Assembly: GCF_010183535.1 (NCBI RefSeq)
Contig: NC_071333.1
Location: 5,826,587-5,890,586, forward strand
Source: Caenorhabditis remanei
Taxonomy: Eukaryota; Nematoda; Chromadorea; Rhabditida; Rhabditidae
Direction of reading: 5' to 3'
DNA: 64,000 bases
Notes under the pieces: model-generated
Told to the model about the DNA's origin: nothing
What the model saw: the letters and a program-made list of their open reading frames with translations, nothing else
The model's database searches: none
Made by a program: the position numbers and the translations under genes
Shown here: positions 34,387-45,844 of the stretch, piece by piece
How the letters are laid out: every line of letters begins with the position of its first letter
How positions within the stretch are numbered: position 1 is the first letter of the stretch

Positions 34387-36348
34387 TCAGTTAGCCTCGG
34401 CCTCGTTTTGTTTTATTTTTCTCATCAGTTTGAATGCCACCGCAAAGAGAACAATGATTGCAATAAAAGCAACAAGTGATAATGCGCAGATGATGTTGCC
34501 ATTGGTGCAGATGATTGAATTGAAGGGGAAAGAACTCTGAAATATTTTCAAATTAACAGCTTAACTAGAATCCAATGTTTGTTTGATATACCTTCTCTAC
34601 GTCGACAGGCTCTTCGATTGTGATAGGAAAAGTCTTCTCAACTAGAGTTGATGGTACTGTTTCGAATTGAATTTCCCTGGATTTCTGTAAATTGTTGACA
34701 GATGAAGAGATGATGGCTACAATATACGGCTCTATTACAGTTTAAATGTCCTTTAAAAACTTGAACGTCCCAAAAACACTTAGACGTCCCTTGAAACACT
34801 TAGACGTCCTTTGAAACATTTAAACGTCCTTTCGGATCCCAAATATGTTCAAAAATGTTTAAACGTCCCAAAAAACATTTAGACGTCCCAAAAAATGTTT
34901 AGACGTCCCATTAAATATTAAGACGTCCCTTGAAGTCTGAAAAATTGGTTTTAAATAATTAGACGTCCCAAAAAACATTTAGACGTCCCAAAAAACATTT
35001 AAACGTCCCAAAAAATGTTTAGACGTCCCTTCAACACTAAAAGCCACTGAAAGTGTTCAAGGGACGTCTAAACATTTTTTGGGACGTTTAAATGTTTTTT
35101 GGGACGTCTAAATGTTTTTTGGGACGTCTAAATGTTTTTTGGGACGTCTAAATGTTTTTTGGGACGTTTAAATCTTCAGAACTATATTTTGAGATTTCAA
35201 GGGACGTCTAAACACTTTATGGGACGTTTAAACGTTTTTTGGGACGTCTAAACTTTTGAAAGGACGTTTAAGTGTTTCAAGGGACGTCTAAGTGTTTTAA
35301 GGGACGTTTAAGTGTTTTAAGGGACGTTTGAGTTTTTAAAGGACATCTAAACTGTAATAGAGCCCAATATACATACCTCGGATAAGTCTTCAATAGCTTT
35401 TTCAATAGTTTGCTTCTGGTCGATCAAGGTAGTTAAGATTGGCGTTGTAGAAACGGGCGCGTGTGTGCTAGTAGTTGTCTAAAATATTTGAATTGAGATA
35501 AGACCAGATTAGTCAGATCTATACTCGAAATAATCATTACACCATAGTTCAAATGAAATTCTCACCTTTCTCGCCGAATCTCTCAATTGTTTCAAACCAT
35601 CCAGATCCAGTTCCTCAATCATTTTTATAATTCTGAAGCGTTCTTCTTTCGACGGATCCATATCCAATTCTTCAACAAATTTATCTGTTTCGAATAGTGT
35701 GTCCATGGAATAATTGTAGCTGTCCGGTCCACTCTGATCAAAATTATTGAAGATGTCTCCCAGCTCTTCCTCAGAAAACGCTTCACTTCCGTACATTACC
35801 GGTTTTTTGTTATCTCCTTGACGGTTCTAAAAGTTTTCAGTTTGAAACAATAATTGAGGTATAGAGCACAAACTTTCTTTGCCTTTTTGAGCTTTCGTCT
35901 ACGACCTGATTGGCCCTTTTGAGCTGGTGGCGACATAACTGTAGTTGGATGTGGATTCTGCAACAACTTTTTTGTTTTGAAGTGATACCACCAAAAAACT
36001 GAAAAAAAGTGGATTACCTGAACAAGATCGAGTTTTTTCTGATTTTCATCTGAAGATGCGGCCTCAATAATAACTGGAACTGTATTCGTCGAAATGACTT
36101 TCGGGTGAATATCCTGAAAAAACTTTTCATTGTTTTTAAAGTTTGTGAATCCGATTCATCTTAGAAAATGTTGACAAAGCTCCGTGAAGTGTTAAAAAGT
36201 TATCTTCCATTAGTGGTTTTGGAATTACCTGATTTTTGGTTCCATTTCCGAAATTCATTAGAGAGGGGATTTGTCCATTTTGAACGAGTGAGCTGTTGGC
36301 TGGATGTTGCAGTGCAATGACAATGAGCACCGGTATGAAGTGACGCAT
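34387..36348 (-). CDS. Type I single-pass membrane protein, unknown family
   Basis: Exons 36348-36229, 36113-36018, 35957-35874, 35826-35566, 35478-35377, 34684-34592 and 34536-34387 total 906 nt, 301 residues, all in phase. It starts with a signal peptide (MRHFIPVLIVIALQHPANSS). The outer part has an Asn-Gly-Thr sequon (NFGNGTKNQ), a basic patch (GRRRKLKKAKK), an acidic segment (YGSEAFSEEELGDIFNNFD and EELDMDPSKEERF) and a Ser/Thr linker (TTTSTHAPVSTT). A membrane helix (CALSLVAFIAIIVLFAVAF) lies near the end with a short basic tail (KLMRKIKQ). This predicts a surface protein with a small cytoplasmic end. Intron 5 carries the foldback element described separately. No family recognised. Confidence 0.82.
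34728..35364. mobile_element. Foldback element with 8-bp target duplication
   Basis: A 637-bp inverted repeat lies in an intron of the membrane-protein gene. Both ends read GGCTCTATTACAGTTTA inward, and CAATATAC flanks the element directly on each side (34720-34727 and 35365-35372). An 8-bp duplication is typical of hAT-type insertion. Each arm is a tandem array of about 20-bp units built on TTAGACGTCCCAAAAAACAT and its variants: I count 12 ACGTCC on the left arm and 13 GGACGT on the right, centred near 35046. No coding sequence is present, so it would be non-autonomous. The right target copy begins 4 bp inside the intron from the 5' splice site (donor at 35376). Confidence 0.88.
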
Positions 36349-36354
36349 TCTGAG

Positions 36355-39300
36355 TTATTCACTATTATTTTTTGTCCTCGGATAAACTACAGCACGAAAA
36401 AATACCGGAAATGAGTTTACACTCTGAAAGTGATGAGAGAAGTTTTTTTTTTTTGAGAAATCAAGAAACATATCCAAAAGAAAAACTTGTGATAAAATAT
36501 CATTGTCTATGTACATGCTTAAACTTGTACATATCGCGTGTGGAGTAAAAGTACTACATGACACACACAATCGAGAATATACGACTCGAAAAATGTGGAA
36601 ATAGAGCAATGGAGGAAGACCATTATGTGTGCTCTGCCAACCCGTGAATGATACCAGGAGTAACCAAGTACTAACCATTAATGATATTTTTATGTTAATG
36701 GATTACTATATAATGAGTAAAATTTAGTACCTGAGAGCAGAAACGGAGAACATTGAGTGGTAGCTCGTTGAATGGAGTTGGGAAAGTGCCGGTCTGCGAT
36801 GGACATTTCGTAAAAAGCACCCGAAAAATAGGTCACATTTATGGGATCCTCCATGCTATTCATTCAATGCACACCAACATCCTTTTTCGAAATGGAGGGA
36901 CGAACCTCTGGTAGTAATGATGGGTGCCTCGGCTTTCCAATCTAGTTCTCGGACAGGAGTGAAGCGTTTTTAAATGTAAATTTTTCTAAGATTGATGTAT
37001 TTACTTTTTAAATTCTGGTGTCTTTTTTGAACCCATAGAAGCTTACTGAGCCGAAATCATGAAAAAATGTTGGTCATGTAGGAAAAATCAAAACAATGAA
37101 ACAACAAGGCTCGCTACTAGAAAATTAGACTTTTTTTTTTGAAAATAAAAAGTTTCAGAAAATCAGGAAAAAAAAGAAAATTCTTTGGAGTTTCACCCGG
37201 CAATTTGCATGAATCGAGCTAATCCTCAAAATTCAAACGCTAATCGCTGAGCTGGTTCCTGTGCACGTGAATGCTCACTTTTCAATTTTCTTCGAAGTTT
37301 TGAGTTTTTTTTTCAAAAGCTCGGCGAGGCGATTTTCGAAAAATATGCTCTTTGGCAGTTTGAGGGTCCGCAACTCTATGCGGGCATTTTCGAAGCAATT
37401 GCCTGATCTTTTTTCAAAAAGAAGTTGTTATATTCACTCTTCCCACTTTGACAGTAGTTGAGATATTTGTGTACTAGTGAGTCTTCTCAGAAACAATCTC
37501 AACTTTCTTCACCAAAGAAGGAGACAGGATGTTTTAAATAGTCAGTAACCTCAAAAGAATAAATAAAGGGAGCACCAGTAGAGTAGGAAAAGTGAACCCC
37601 CCTCTTTCGAAATGGCAGCTAATGTGAAAATACAAATTCCTGCACCTGTCACTCACAGGATATACAGAGCTAGAGAGGAGACTCCGAATAAAGGATTTAT
37701 AAATAGGAAAAAGTATTGAATGAGTAGAGAGACCTAGGAAACGAAAGTATCACTGCAGGTCTCATTTCCATTAAGAGAGTACTGTAATGGTGGAACAATG
37801 TCTGTACATCTGGTCTGCTGTTATATTTTTGACAACCTAATGAGAACAAAACAACAAAAGAGAGAATGAAAAGTATCCAGCTGTCGAAAAGATAGGGAGC
37901 AGGCGTTTTTGAGTTTTTTTTTGTTGAAAATAAGACGCGGTTCTGAATGGGATACGGAGATCAGAGACTATTGGAGTGGCAGGTAGTGAAACAACACGTA
38001 GCAAAAATATTGAATGATTAGGATAATAACCTATGAATAGGCTACCACCTGTCACGAGTAAGTAAAAACTGATAAATAGGTATTCAATATATGAAATAGT
38101 ATTTGAAAAATAAAGTGAAAAAGAGTTTGAACAGTTATTTCGTTCATCCGGGAATGACAGAAGGTAGACGGAGAGTAAAAGAAGTTATCGTCCCAACTCT
38201 TTTCTTTTCACGGGTGTTCTTGCAATAAGTGTAGTAAACGGAGCAAATGAAAGCGTCTCCAGTTCTGGAAATGCATCTATTTCTACAATTGAAACTCTCA
38301 TAAAAAAATGATCTGATCGTAGAGTGAGCCGATCAAATTGCTTTATTCAGTAAAATCTCCGACGCACCAGAGGTGAAAAACCTAAAATTGAATGAATGAA
38401 ATAACAGTATTCTTTTTGTATGTTTGCAGGCTAGACTGCTTCTTACGTTTCAAAGCATCTAACTAGAAATCTGAAAAGTTTCGATGATTCACAAAAAACA
38501 TTAGATTTCATTTTCCTATTATTTCAGTAGATACACGATAGTTCACTAATTCTTACTATATATTCAACATTCGAAAAATCTTCTCGGTGCACTGCGGTGA
38601 CACGTTATAAACTCAGACAAAGTTTATATGATAATGAATAAGACCACTTGCAGGACGGTCAATGTTTATATGAAATAGAATCTAATCATAAACATAACCC
38701 TTTTTTCTATTTTGAAAACGTAAGTTCTAAAATATGTAGGAAAATAAAAGGCTTTGTAACACCAACCACAAAAAAAGTATCATCAACTTGCCAGAAGAAC
38801 CTAATGTGACAGAAATATTACTGTATCGAGCGCTTGGTGGAAGTATTCAAGACCGGAAGTTGCTTGGGTTGTACAACATCCTTGAAATAGCAGGTGGCCA
38901 TGGGTTTTCATAATATTCCTTATAGTAGAATATAAAAAACACGCCCGAGCATCTGCTCCCAGTATGTACCGGGCCGAGCCAGTCAACAATTAACTAATGA
39001 TCATTAAACGAGAAAATAACTATCTACCAGAGTGGTGAGAAAGAGAGGTAGTATGTCCGCATGCTGACATGAGTATAGGGAATGCAAGGTTTCCCATATT
39101 CAACAAAAAACGTTTCAAAACCTTGATTTAAAAAATCTGGAGAACACTATTACTAAATTGTTGTGTTTGTTTTTAGCGTTGCTTTTGGGACCCTTTGATT
39201 AAAGGAAATCCTTTTTTCAATGTCACCCTTAGGGCAACTGTATAATTGTCCCTTCAAATTGAGGGTTTACGGAAACATTAACTGTCTGATTATAACTCTT

Positions 39301-39430
39301 TGCGTCACAAAAACAAAATCTATGATGGAAACTAAAAACCATGCGACCCAAAACCTTAAACAACGAACGTTTTGTTTCAGGTTAACTCTAAAACCTTTTT
39401 CTTTCGGTGTCTTCGCAATCAATCTCAACA
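36355..39430. other. Long gene-free interval
   Basis: No supported gene on either strand over 3 kb. Open frames are short and AT-driven. The first part is the upstream region of the membrane-protein gene. Confidence 0.35.
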
Positions 39431-39437
39431 TTCATAC

Positions 39438-39725
39438 CTTTTCGTGATCCAGCACTTTCAAAAATTTCTTCAACCAATCCAAGCCGAACAAATTCTTCGT
39501 GTCACCACCGTACACTTCTACTGCCTTTTCGATTCCCTGGTATTTAATCTCCAACTTGAACGTTCCATCCAGTTGCATCTTCAATTCGCTAGAATCAAAA
39601 ATTCAGTTCTTGTTCTCTTCAACTTTGGTTTTTTCAATCGTTTCCAGTCCTTTCTGATGATGAAGCTGATGTATGTTCCATCCACCACACAAACTTTTGG
39701 CAATAAAAATTTACAAAATCCGTAA
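39438..39725 (-). mobile_element. LTR-retrotransposon protease relic
   Basis: Minus-strand frames read IRKDWKRLKKPKLKRTRTEF, then, after an in-frame stop and a frame change, MQLDGTFKLEIKYQGIEK and finally NLFGLDWLKKF. The order (a DW-K-LG-like helix, a 'G-F-I' strand, then a LLGLDW-like motif) matches the C-terminal half of the aspartic protease of gypsy-type retroelements. The catalytic DTGA part is not present here. Stops and a truncated length show a relic. Confidence 0.55.
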
Positions 39726-40285
39726 GCAACTATGCATCAAAGTGAGAAAGAGTCATGTGGTAGCTGTAGAAAACTTATTAAGTGTATAAATATTTCAGAA
39801 TCTGCTCAGACTTTTCTAATTTTGACACGGCTCCTGCTACCCTCATAAAACTCCCACAAATAATGCTTAGCGTTCAAAGATGTGTTTTACATAAACACCT
39901 TGACGCCATAAAATTTCTTTCTCAGTTTTCAAAAATTGAAGTTTCATTGTGTGTTTCCAAGTTTCATTTCGACAATTATAAAACCTTTATGTCATCATGC
40001 TTGAGTAGGTTTTCCAACAAAAAGGGGTTGAAATACTCTGGCAAAGTTTATAAGGTTTTTTTTTTCATCATTTGACTCTCCCTTCTGTTTTTTCTCCAAC
40101 CCACCCTTTTAATGGTCTAGTTTGGGGATCGTTCTCATTCTTTTGCCAAAAAAACTGTTTGAAGCTGTTAATGAGAAAAAGTAACTGATTCATTCATATT
40201 GTAAAAGTCATCTAGCTAAATATAAAATAATTTTCAGAAATTGTCAGAAAGTTTGTCTGCTTGCGAAACTCGGCTACTTCCAGCT

Positions 40286-40900
40286 CTAATCATCGAAAAA
40301 AGTCTTTGCACGAAATGCTTCGGACATTGCAAAATGCTCGACCAATGTGACGTTTCTGAAAGTTAAAGTTGTGAATTGACTTTGAAGTTGAAAACCTACG
40401 TTTTAGAAACGGGAATCAAATTCAGCTTGTGCTCTTGTTTCCAAATAAGATCCCGACCAGAGCAGGAGTGTGTAATGACCGCACTCATTTCGTAGAAGAT
40501 CTGAAAACGTATTGAATTGTGTTCTAACATGGGTCCTATTTTTTGAATGAGTCAAAACTGAAAAAGGTGAAAACATACGTCGTAAAATCCATCGCCATCT
40601 TGGAAACCCTTCATCTCATACTCAATCCATGGTATTTTTGAACACACTACCCCAAATTCCGCAATTTTGTCGGTTCCACTCTCACTGAAATACAGAAAAA
40701 CATCATCTAAGATATCATGTGATAAGTAAAACTTACAGAGTATCCTTTTCCACCAATACTATTCTTGCACACCATTTAGGTGTCCAATGACTTACACAAG
40801 TCAGATTACCCTTCATGTAGATGTCGGTCCGTTGGGTTGTCTTTTTGACAACAACCAAAATGAGAAGCAACTGTAGAAGACAGATGATAGGAACTTTCAT
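40286..40900 (-). CDS. Secreted transthyretin-like protein
   Basis: Exons 40900-40737, 40684-40579, 40500-40400 and 40355-40286 give 441 nt, 146 residues, in phase. A signal peptide (MKVPIICLLQLLLILVVV) leads into a short domain with features of the nematode transthyretin-like (TTL) family. These are a G-x-L-x-C start (MKGNLTCVSHWTPKWCARIV, then LVEKD), an acidic loop, and a Y-x-I-x-H-x-C-like motif (AVITHSC) followed by LNLIPVSK. Length fits TTL proteins (about 140 residues). Family members are secreted beta-sandwich proteins, some acting as extracellular bridging factors; the role of this one is unknown. The match is divergent, so another small secreted family remains possible. Confidence 0.68.
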
Positions 40901-41189
40901 CTTTCACCAGTTCCGTCGAAGCAGATGAATTTCGAAAATGAATAACCGAAGAATGAAGAAGCGTGTTGATCGTTTCTTTAAAAAGTTCAAAAGTAGATAG
41001 GATCGTAAAAAACTCTAATTTAGAAATAGTTTGAAAAAGTGAAAAATGGAAACTGACTCAACCAGCCAACCACGAAGCTGCTATGCGATTATGACTGAAG
41101 TGGAGAATGAAAATAGGGGCAGTCTTGAGAAACCAGTGTAATAGAGAAAGCACATTTTCCTCAAAAACCAATAAAAATATAAGGGATCG

Positions 41190-41410
41190 CAAATTGAGAG
41201 AAATATTTATGTGAAAGAAACGTCTAGAAAACGTTTTCGCGGATTCCTCAAACTTGAGCTCATAAACGCCAGACGCGAACCACCACATATCGATTTCTTT
41301 GAAATAGCCTCAGTTTTGAATGGACGCATTTCTAAACAAAAATCGAATCGAAGCTTCAAGAAAAATTTCTGGGGCAGAAAAATTTTTCTCAGATACATAT
41401 AAAAAAGTGT
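41190..41410 (+). other. Weak open frame of unclear status
   Basis: A plus-strand frame reads ETSRKRFRGFLKLELINARR and EPPHIDFFEIASVLNG with less AT bias than its surroundings. No start context, acceptor or partner exon was found. It may be a coding relic or chance. Confidence 0.2.
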
Positions 41411-41549
41411 CAGATTTAGCTTTAGTAACTGAATGGAAAAAGGTTTTAAACCGGAACATACCAGAAACAGATGAACCGGGAAGAATTGAATTTGAATAAC
41501 ATGATGCATCTAGGGGAAGGTTTTTGAGAAAATAGCCAAAAGGAAACAT

Positions 41550-42434
41550 TCAACAGCTTAAAATTTGACAGAAAGCGTGTAATCGTTCACAAATAGAGTT
41601 TGATAATAAGAGAAAGTGTTTTTCAATTGTTTGAGCTTTTTTGAAAGCCAATGGTTCTTGACATACTGTCTTGCGATCTAGTCCATTCACCTCGATAGTT
41701 TGATAGATCCGAGTATTCTCAAAACAGCCATCTTTGACATAGTCAGGTCTGTGGTGCAAGCGATCTGACTTCTCATCTTTATTTTGTTGTTTTTGGCACT
41801 TTTTGGATATGTGTCTTCTGCGTCCGCAGTCAAAACATTCCTTGTTCTTGCCACAACAAATCATATCATTGTGCTCACTTCTACATTGATGGAATTTCCT
41901 TCTTCTCTCATTCTGATTTCCTATCGGCTTCTCGTCGTCCGAATCATTATTTCCATCTATAGAACTTCCTTCATTCAAGAAATTTTTTTTGAAAAACATT
42001 TCGGCAAGATTCGAGTTCTTCTAGTTGCAATGTTGTTCACCTTTTTGAGATGATCGTCACATATCAATTTTGGAGAATGAATGCATTTTTCGGTGTTTCC
42101 ATATTTTATGTGGTTCCATATCATTTGTCTTGGCCGCTGCGACTTTCGAAAGCTCTGAAAGATGAAATTTTGGGCGGAGAGTATCATTATTCTCTGAAAC
42201 TTGACTAACCGCAAAACCACTTCAACATTCTCTGGATTACTAATTCGGTATTTCGCGTTTTCCTCCAGTCAATTTTAAGATTTTGTCAAATTTGTAGTTG
42301 CTATCACAATGTCCTTGTAACTTCCAAAATACAGAGACAGTGGTGCCGATAACGTGCATCAGAGAATTTCCGTCGTGATTATTCTTTCGCATCATTTTTG
42401 AAAATTGCTCGCTTGATCGGTTGAAAATATTCAT
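41550..42434 (-). mobile_element. LTR-retrotransposon gag relic with zinc knuckle
   Basis: A minus-strand frame (41999-41550) contains ECFDCGRRRHISKKC, a CCHC zinc knuckle (C-x2-C-x4-H-x4-C), preceded by a degraded knuckle (CRSEHNDMICC). It leads into IYQTIEVNGLDRK, the usual lead-in to a retroelement protease, which then loses the expected catalytic text. Upstream frames to 42434 are basic and gag-like but shifted. The protease half of a similar element lies about 1.9 kb away at 39.4-39.7 kb on the same strand. The two may be parts of one old copy separated by rearrangement, or two copies. No LTRs are visible. Confidence 0.6.
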
Positions 42435-42649
42435 TACGTTGAGATCAATAGTTTCGAACCTAAAAATAATTATTAATTTATCATCTGAAACTGGTTATCT
42501 GAAGATTTTTACCTGTGAAACTGGTCAATGTTGTCGGGAACTTCATGTAGGCTCATTTTTCAGTGTTTCCATTTGGAACCAAAAACCAATCCGCCGTTTC
42601 CAGTAGATTTATTTTTCTTTATTGGTGTAACGCTTTATTGTGTTCCAGT

Positions 42650-42981
42650 TGAAATATACGTATAAAATATAGTTTAAAAAACGAATCCGAAGTTGGATAC
42701 TATGACTTCCATACAGGCTTTCATATGTCCGATGACAAAACCGCTAGTGCGACGCAAATAATCGACATTGATCTTGCAGTATAGCTATACATCGGGTTGA
42801 GATCCGGCGATAATACATGCCTAATGTTCTTGTCCCAGTATCCAGAAAAGTAAAAAAAATAGCTATCCGAGATGCTCCGCAATAGAGGTTTTGTCATTGG
42901 ACATCTGAAGGCTAATATCAAAGCCAAAGTACCCAAATTTAAATTCCTGTCATAATCCAAAAACTTATAAGTATGTTTCAA
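42650..42981 (-). mobile_element. Tc/mariner transposase C-terminal fragment
   Basis: The minus-strand frame reads LSPDLNPMYSY, matching the SPDLNP motif that carries the third catalytic acidic residue in Tc1/mariner transposases. In a shifted frame it continues with YCKINVDYLRR. Only this C-terminal part is recognisable. About 600 bp away, 43545-43575 holds a sequence that on the complement reads TACAGTGCGTCCAATAATGT, like a Tc-type end. No matching second end was found. Confidence 0.5.
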
Positions 42982-43127
42982 TTCTAAATAACGTTTTTTG
43001 TTAGTTTAAGCAATTTCCTGCCGATTATCAACGTGCTTTAATCTCGAAAGAGTTCTGTATATTTATTATTAGCCACCCTGTACAAATTTTTCATTTTGTA
43101 TGTATGAACTTCTGAATACTCACCACA

Positions 43128-43376
43128 GTTTTTAGCAGGAAAATCGATTTTTCCTGACTACTCAGCAATTTCAAAGATCCAGACACTCCTGATGTTGGAG
43201 TTCCACTAACCGGTTTTCTGCTTCTGAAAAAAATTGATTTTGGTTTATGAGGTTTATCATTAAAATCAGTATTCAAAAGAAGAAAAAAGTAGAAAAAATA
43301 AGCGAAACCCGGAAAAGCGCAAACGTGCACGAAAGGCGTCTGTCATACTACTTGCGCTTTTCTCGATTTTGCTTGG
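43128..43376. repeat. Segmental duplication, copy 1
   Basis: Matches 44745-44985 in the same orientation. The best part (43250-43360 versus 44858-44970) includes TCATTAAAATCAGTATTCAA, a GAAGAAAAAAGTAGAAAAAA run and CGCAAACGTGCACGAAAGGC with few mismatches. The left part holds related exon-like sequences on the minus strand, both ending at a GTGAGTATT donor (EKSIFLLKTV here, ERSILRWTKV in copy 2). Confidence 0.75.
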
Positions 43377-43379
43377 AAA

Positions 43380-44200
43380 CGACGTCTTATGCACACATTG
43401 AACTCTTTGTTGAGACAATTAAAGGACCTCAATGCAATTCTAGAAATTTGTTTGTAGGGGTCATCAAAGATTTTTAATCGAACTGCATTTACAGTTTTTT
43501 CAGATCACATCCCATTTTCTCTGAACCTTCATTTTAGGGGGGTGTCTTAACATTATTGGACGCACTGTAGTTGAGGATTTTTGTATTGAGGAAGTTGAAA
43601 GAACGACAGTGAAAGAGCGCATGACTTCACATCAGAGTGATAAAGTAATCACAATGAAAAAGTACTGATTGGAAGCGGTCCCTTTTAGAAACTAATGTGA
43701 ACATGAAAACTGGCGTCTTCCCATGTGGAATCTCAGAGCAACATTGTCAATAATTATTGATTTGCACCACTAGTATTTGGGCTCAACTTTCAGACGGTCC
43801 TAGGGTTGATAGTGAGCAGTTTTCATGTTTCTTAGATTATTTGTTGCTACATAAAAATCAGTTTTGTCGGTTACCACCTTAAACACCAATCGTTTCGCGG
43901 TGAGAACATTCTTTGTGTGTAGACGAGCACTTTATCAGATTTGTAGTCGACCATATGATGATTCAAAATCTACATCATCTCAAATGCTGATTGCTTTGGA
44001 ACTCTTAGAAAGGTTAGAACTACGCAACCATTGAAACAGTGACGAGGAAATCGTGAGACGTAATTCAGGTGGCAAAATCCGTTTTGATTTGGAAAACATT
44101 TTTGTTCTCCTTATTTTTGCTTTTTTGCATGTCGAGCTCTGAAACAAACTTTGAAAATTGATAATAACAAGTAAACACTCACTCAATATTAAAGAATTGC
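43380..44200. other. Spacer between duplicated segments
   Basis: Contains the Tc-like end near 43545. No supported gene; the short minus-strand frame at 43980-44186 lacks splice support. Confidence 0.3.
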
Positions 44201-44410
44201 AACTGAAAAAATAATTGGTTCAGCTCAACCATCAATCTTCCTGACCCGATTTTTATCGTTATCCAAAATCAGAGTTTGACCAGGGTATAGTTGGTATTTA
44301 TAGATTGTACTTGATTGGAAAGTTCTTCCGACGAACCATACCGTGTTTATAGAATTATAGAAAACTATTCTCGGCGGAATTTGGTTGGAAGCTCCGTCTG
44401 AAATGTTGGT

Positions 44411-44643
44411 TCATTTAACAGTGATACGTTCATTGTTATTGTCCTCTTGTCCGATAGCAAAAGCATTGCAAGAGACGACAAGGAGGACATCCTCCTTTGG
44501 GTAGAGAACTTCAAATGGTGGATCAACCTCGAGGCGCTTCATGTTGGTGGTCTTGATTTCATATCCGATGCGGAGGGCAGACGAAATAATCATTGTGTTG
44601 CGGTAAGGGTGTTTGTTGTCGTACCGCGCATTGAAACCGCGCA
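44411..44643 (-). pseudogene. Truncated major sperm protein (MSP) domain
   Basis: The minus-strand frame reads [40 protein letters not shown] and [13 protein letters not shown], matching the MSP core ([33 protein letters not shown]). MSP is the small cytoskeletal protein that drives nematode sperm crawling and also signals to oocytes. Here about 75 of the usual 127 residues remain: the N-terminus is replaced by an exon-like segment that does not join in phase (donor at about 44742), and TGA follows ERITVK so the last strands are missing. Several core residues differ (DNKH for [12 protein letters not shown] for GVLDPKEA). Probably a pseudogene. Confidence 0.8.
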
Positions 44644-44744
44644 CTGAAAATCGGAAAAATGTCTCACGTATTTTCCAACACTAACAAAATTTATTAAATA
44701 CTTTGTTTTCCTGGACGTATGTAGAGACATAGAAATACTCACCA

Positions 44745-44985
44745 CTTTCGTCCACCGTAAAATCGATCTTTCTGTGTCTCCCTCTGCTAACATTTCCTGA
44801 TGTTTAAGTTCCATCAATCGGGTACTATGCTTTTGAAAATATCAAAAATTCATCTTGTTTATCATTAAAATTAGTATTCAAAAGAAGAAAAAAGTAGAAA
44901 AAATAAGCAAAATCGGGAAAAGCGCAAACGTGCACGAAAGGCGTCTGTCATAATACTTGCGCGGTTCCCGATTGCGTTTAGACAA
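44745..44985. repeat. Segmental duplication, copy 2
   Basis: Counterpart of 43128-43376 (see that entry). It includes the start of the MSP relic's upstream exon-like segment (ATG at 44817 or 44814), so the duplication involved part of an MSP-linked locus. Confidence 0.75.
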
Positions 44986-44999
44986 GTACATATGTATAC

Positions 45000-45840
45000 A
45001 ATGGCCATATGGTTGAGATCATCCAATGAACCTCAAAGTACAAAGATAGAGTTGTTCAGTTCTTTTACAATCAAAAATTGGAATGAAATTAGTGAAAATT
45101 GGAAGATAACGTGTTCACCTCAAAGTAACTGGAATGAAAAAGCGGAAACTGATTTGGACCAGATGTATCCAGCGGTGTATATGAATATCACAGAAAAATG
45201 GCGAATTATATTACATTCTACTTGAATAATAACAATATAGAAAGTAATGTCAAGACAAGACTGGAAGAATTGCTCATTTGGAGATAATAATAAACCCATA
45301 GGAGGAATCATCAAAACTGCAAGTGGTGTAATCACATCAGCAGAAAATTGTTTTGTGCAAAAGATTCACAATTTATCATTAATTCTTTCTCATCATTTTG
45401 CATGAATATCTTTGTTTACATATATCCGCACATTCTGGATACCACTATTTTCAATTTCTTATTTTCACCATTCTTTATCAATGGGAGTTAAAAAGAGAAC
45501 GGACTTCTAAAGCACAGTGACAATCAGGAGAATTCTATGTGAAATAAATAACTGGAGGAATTTACGGGGTACATGTTGCCTGCAAAATTACTATTTTACC
45601 AACCAATATTGACTACTCAATGCAAAAAAAATTAATTATACCAAGAAAAATCAAAGCCAATCCTCATTTGTTGTGCTCATTTACCGAGATCAACTGTCTC
45701 ACGTTGTCTTAACCTTTTCTTTGATTTCTCTTTCATGAAATTTTACAGTAACCTTTAATTTAGAAGAACCGTTTTTTCTGAAGAATTTTGAGCTGATATG
45801 TTTTCCAGCATACTTTATTTGCTCCCATTTCTCTTTCTCC
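45000..45840. other. Gene-free stretch
   Basis: No supported gene or repeat. Short ORFs without splice signals. Confidence 0.3.
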
Positions 45841-45844
45841 GTCC

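Noticed and set aside
34728..35364. CRISPR-like array of regular 20-bp repeats
   Set aside because: Units are directly adjacent without unique spacers, and the two halves are inverted with terminal repeats and a target duplication. This is a foldback element in a eukaryote.
43545..43575. Complete Tc-type transposon from 42.6 to 43.57 kb
   Set aside because: Only one end-like sequence was found and the transposase fragment lacks its N-terminal part, so the boundaries cannot be supported.
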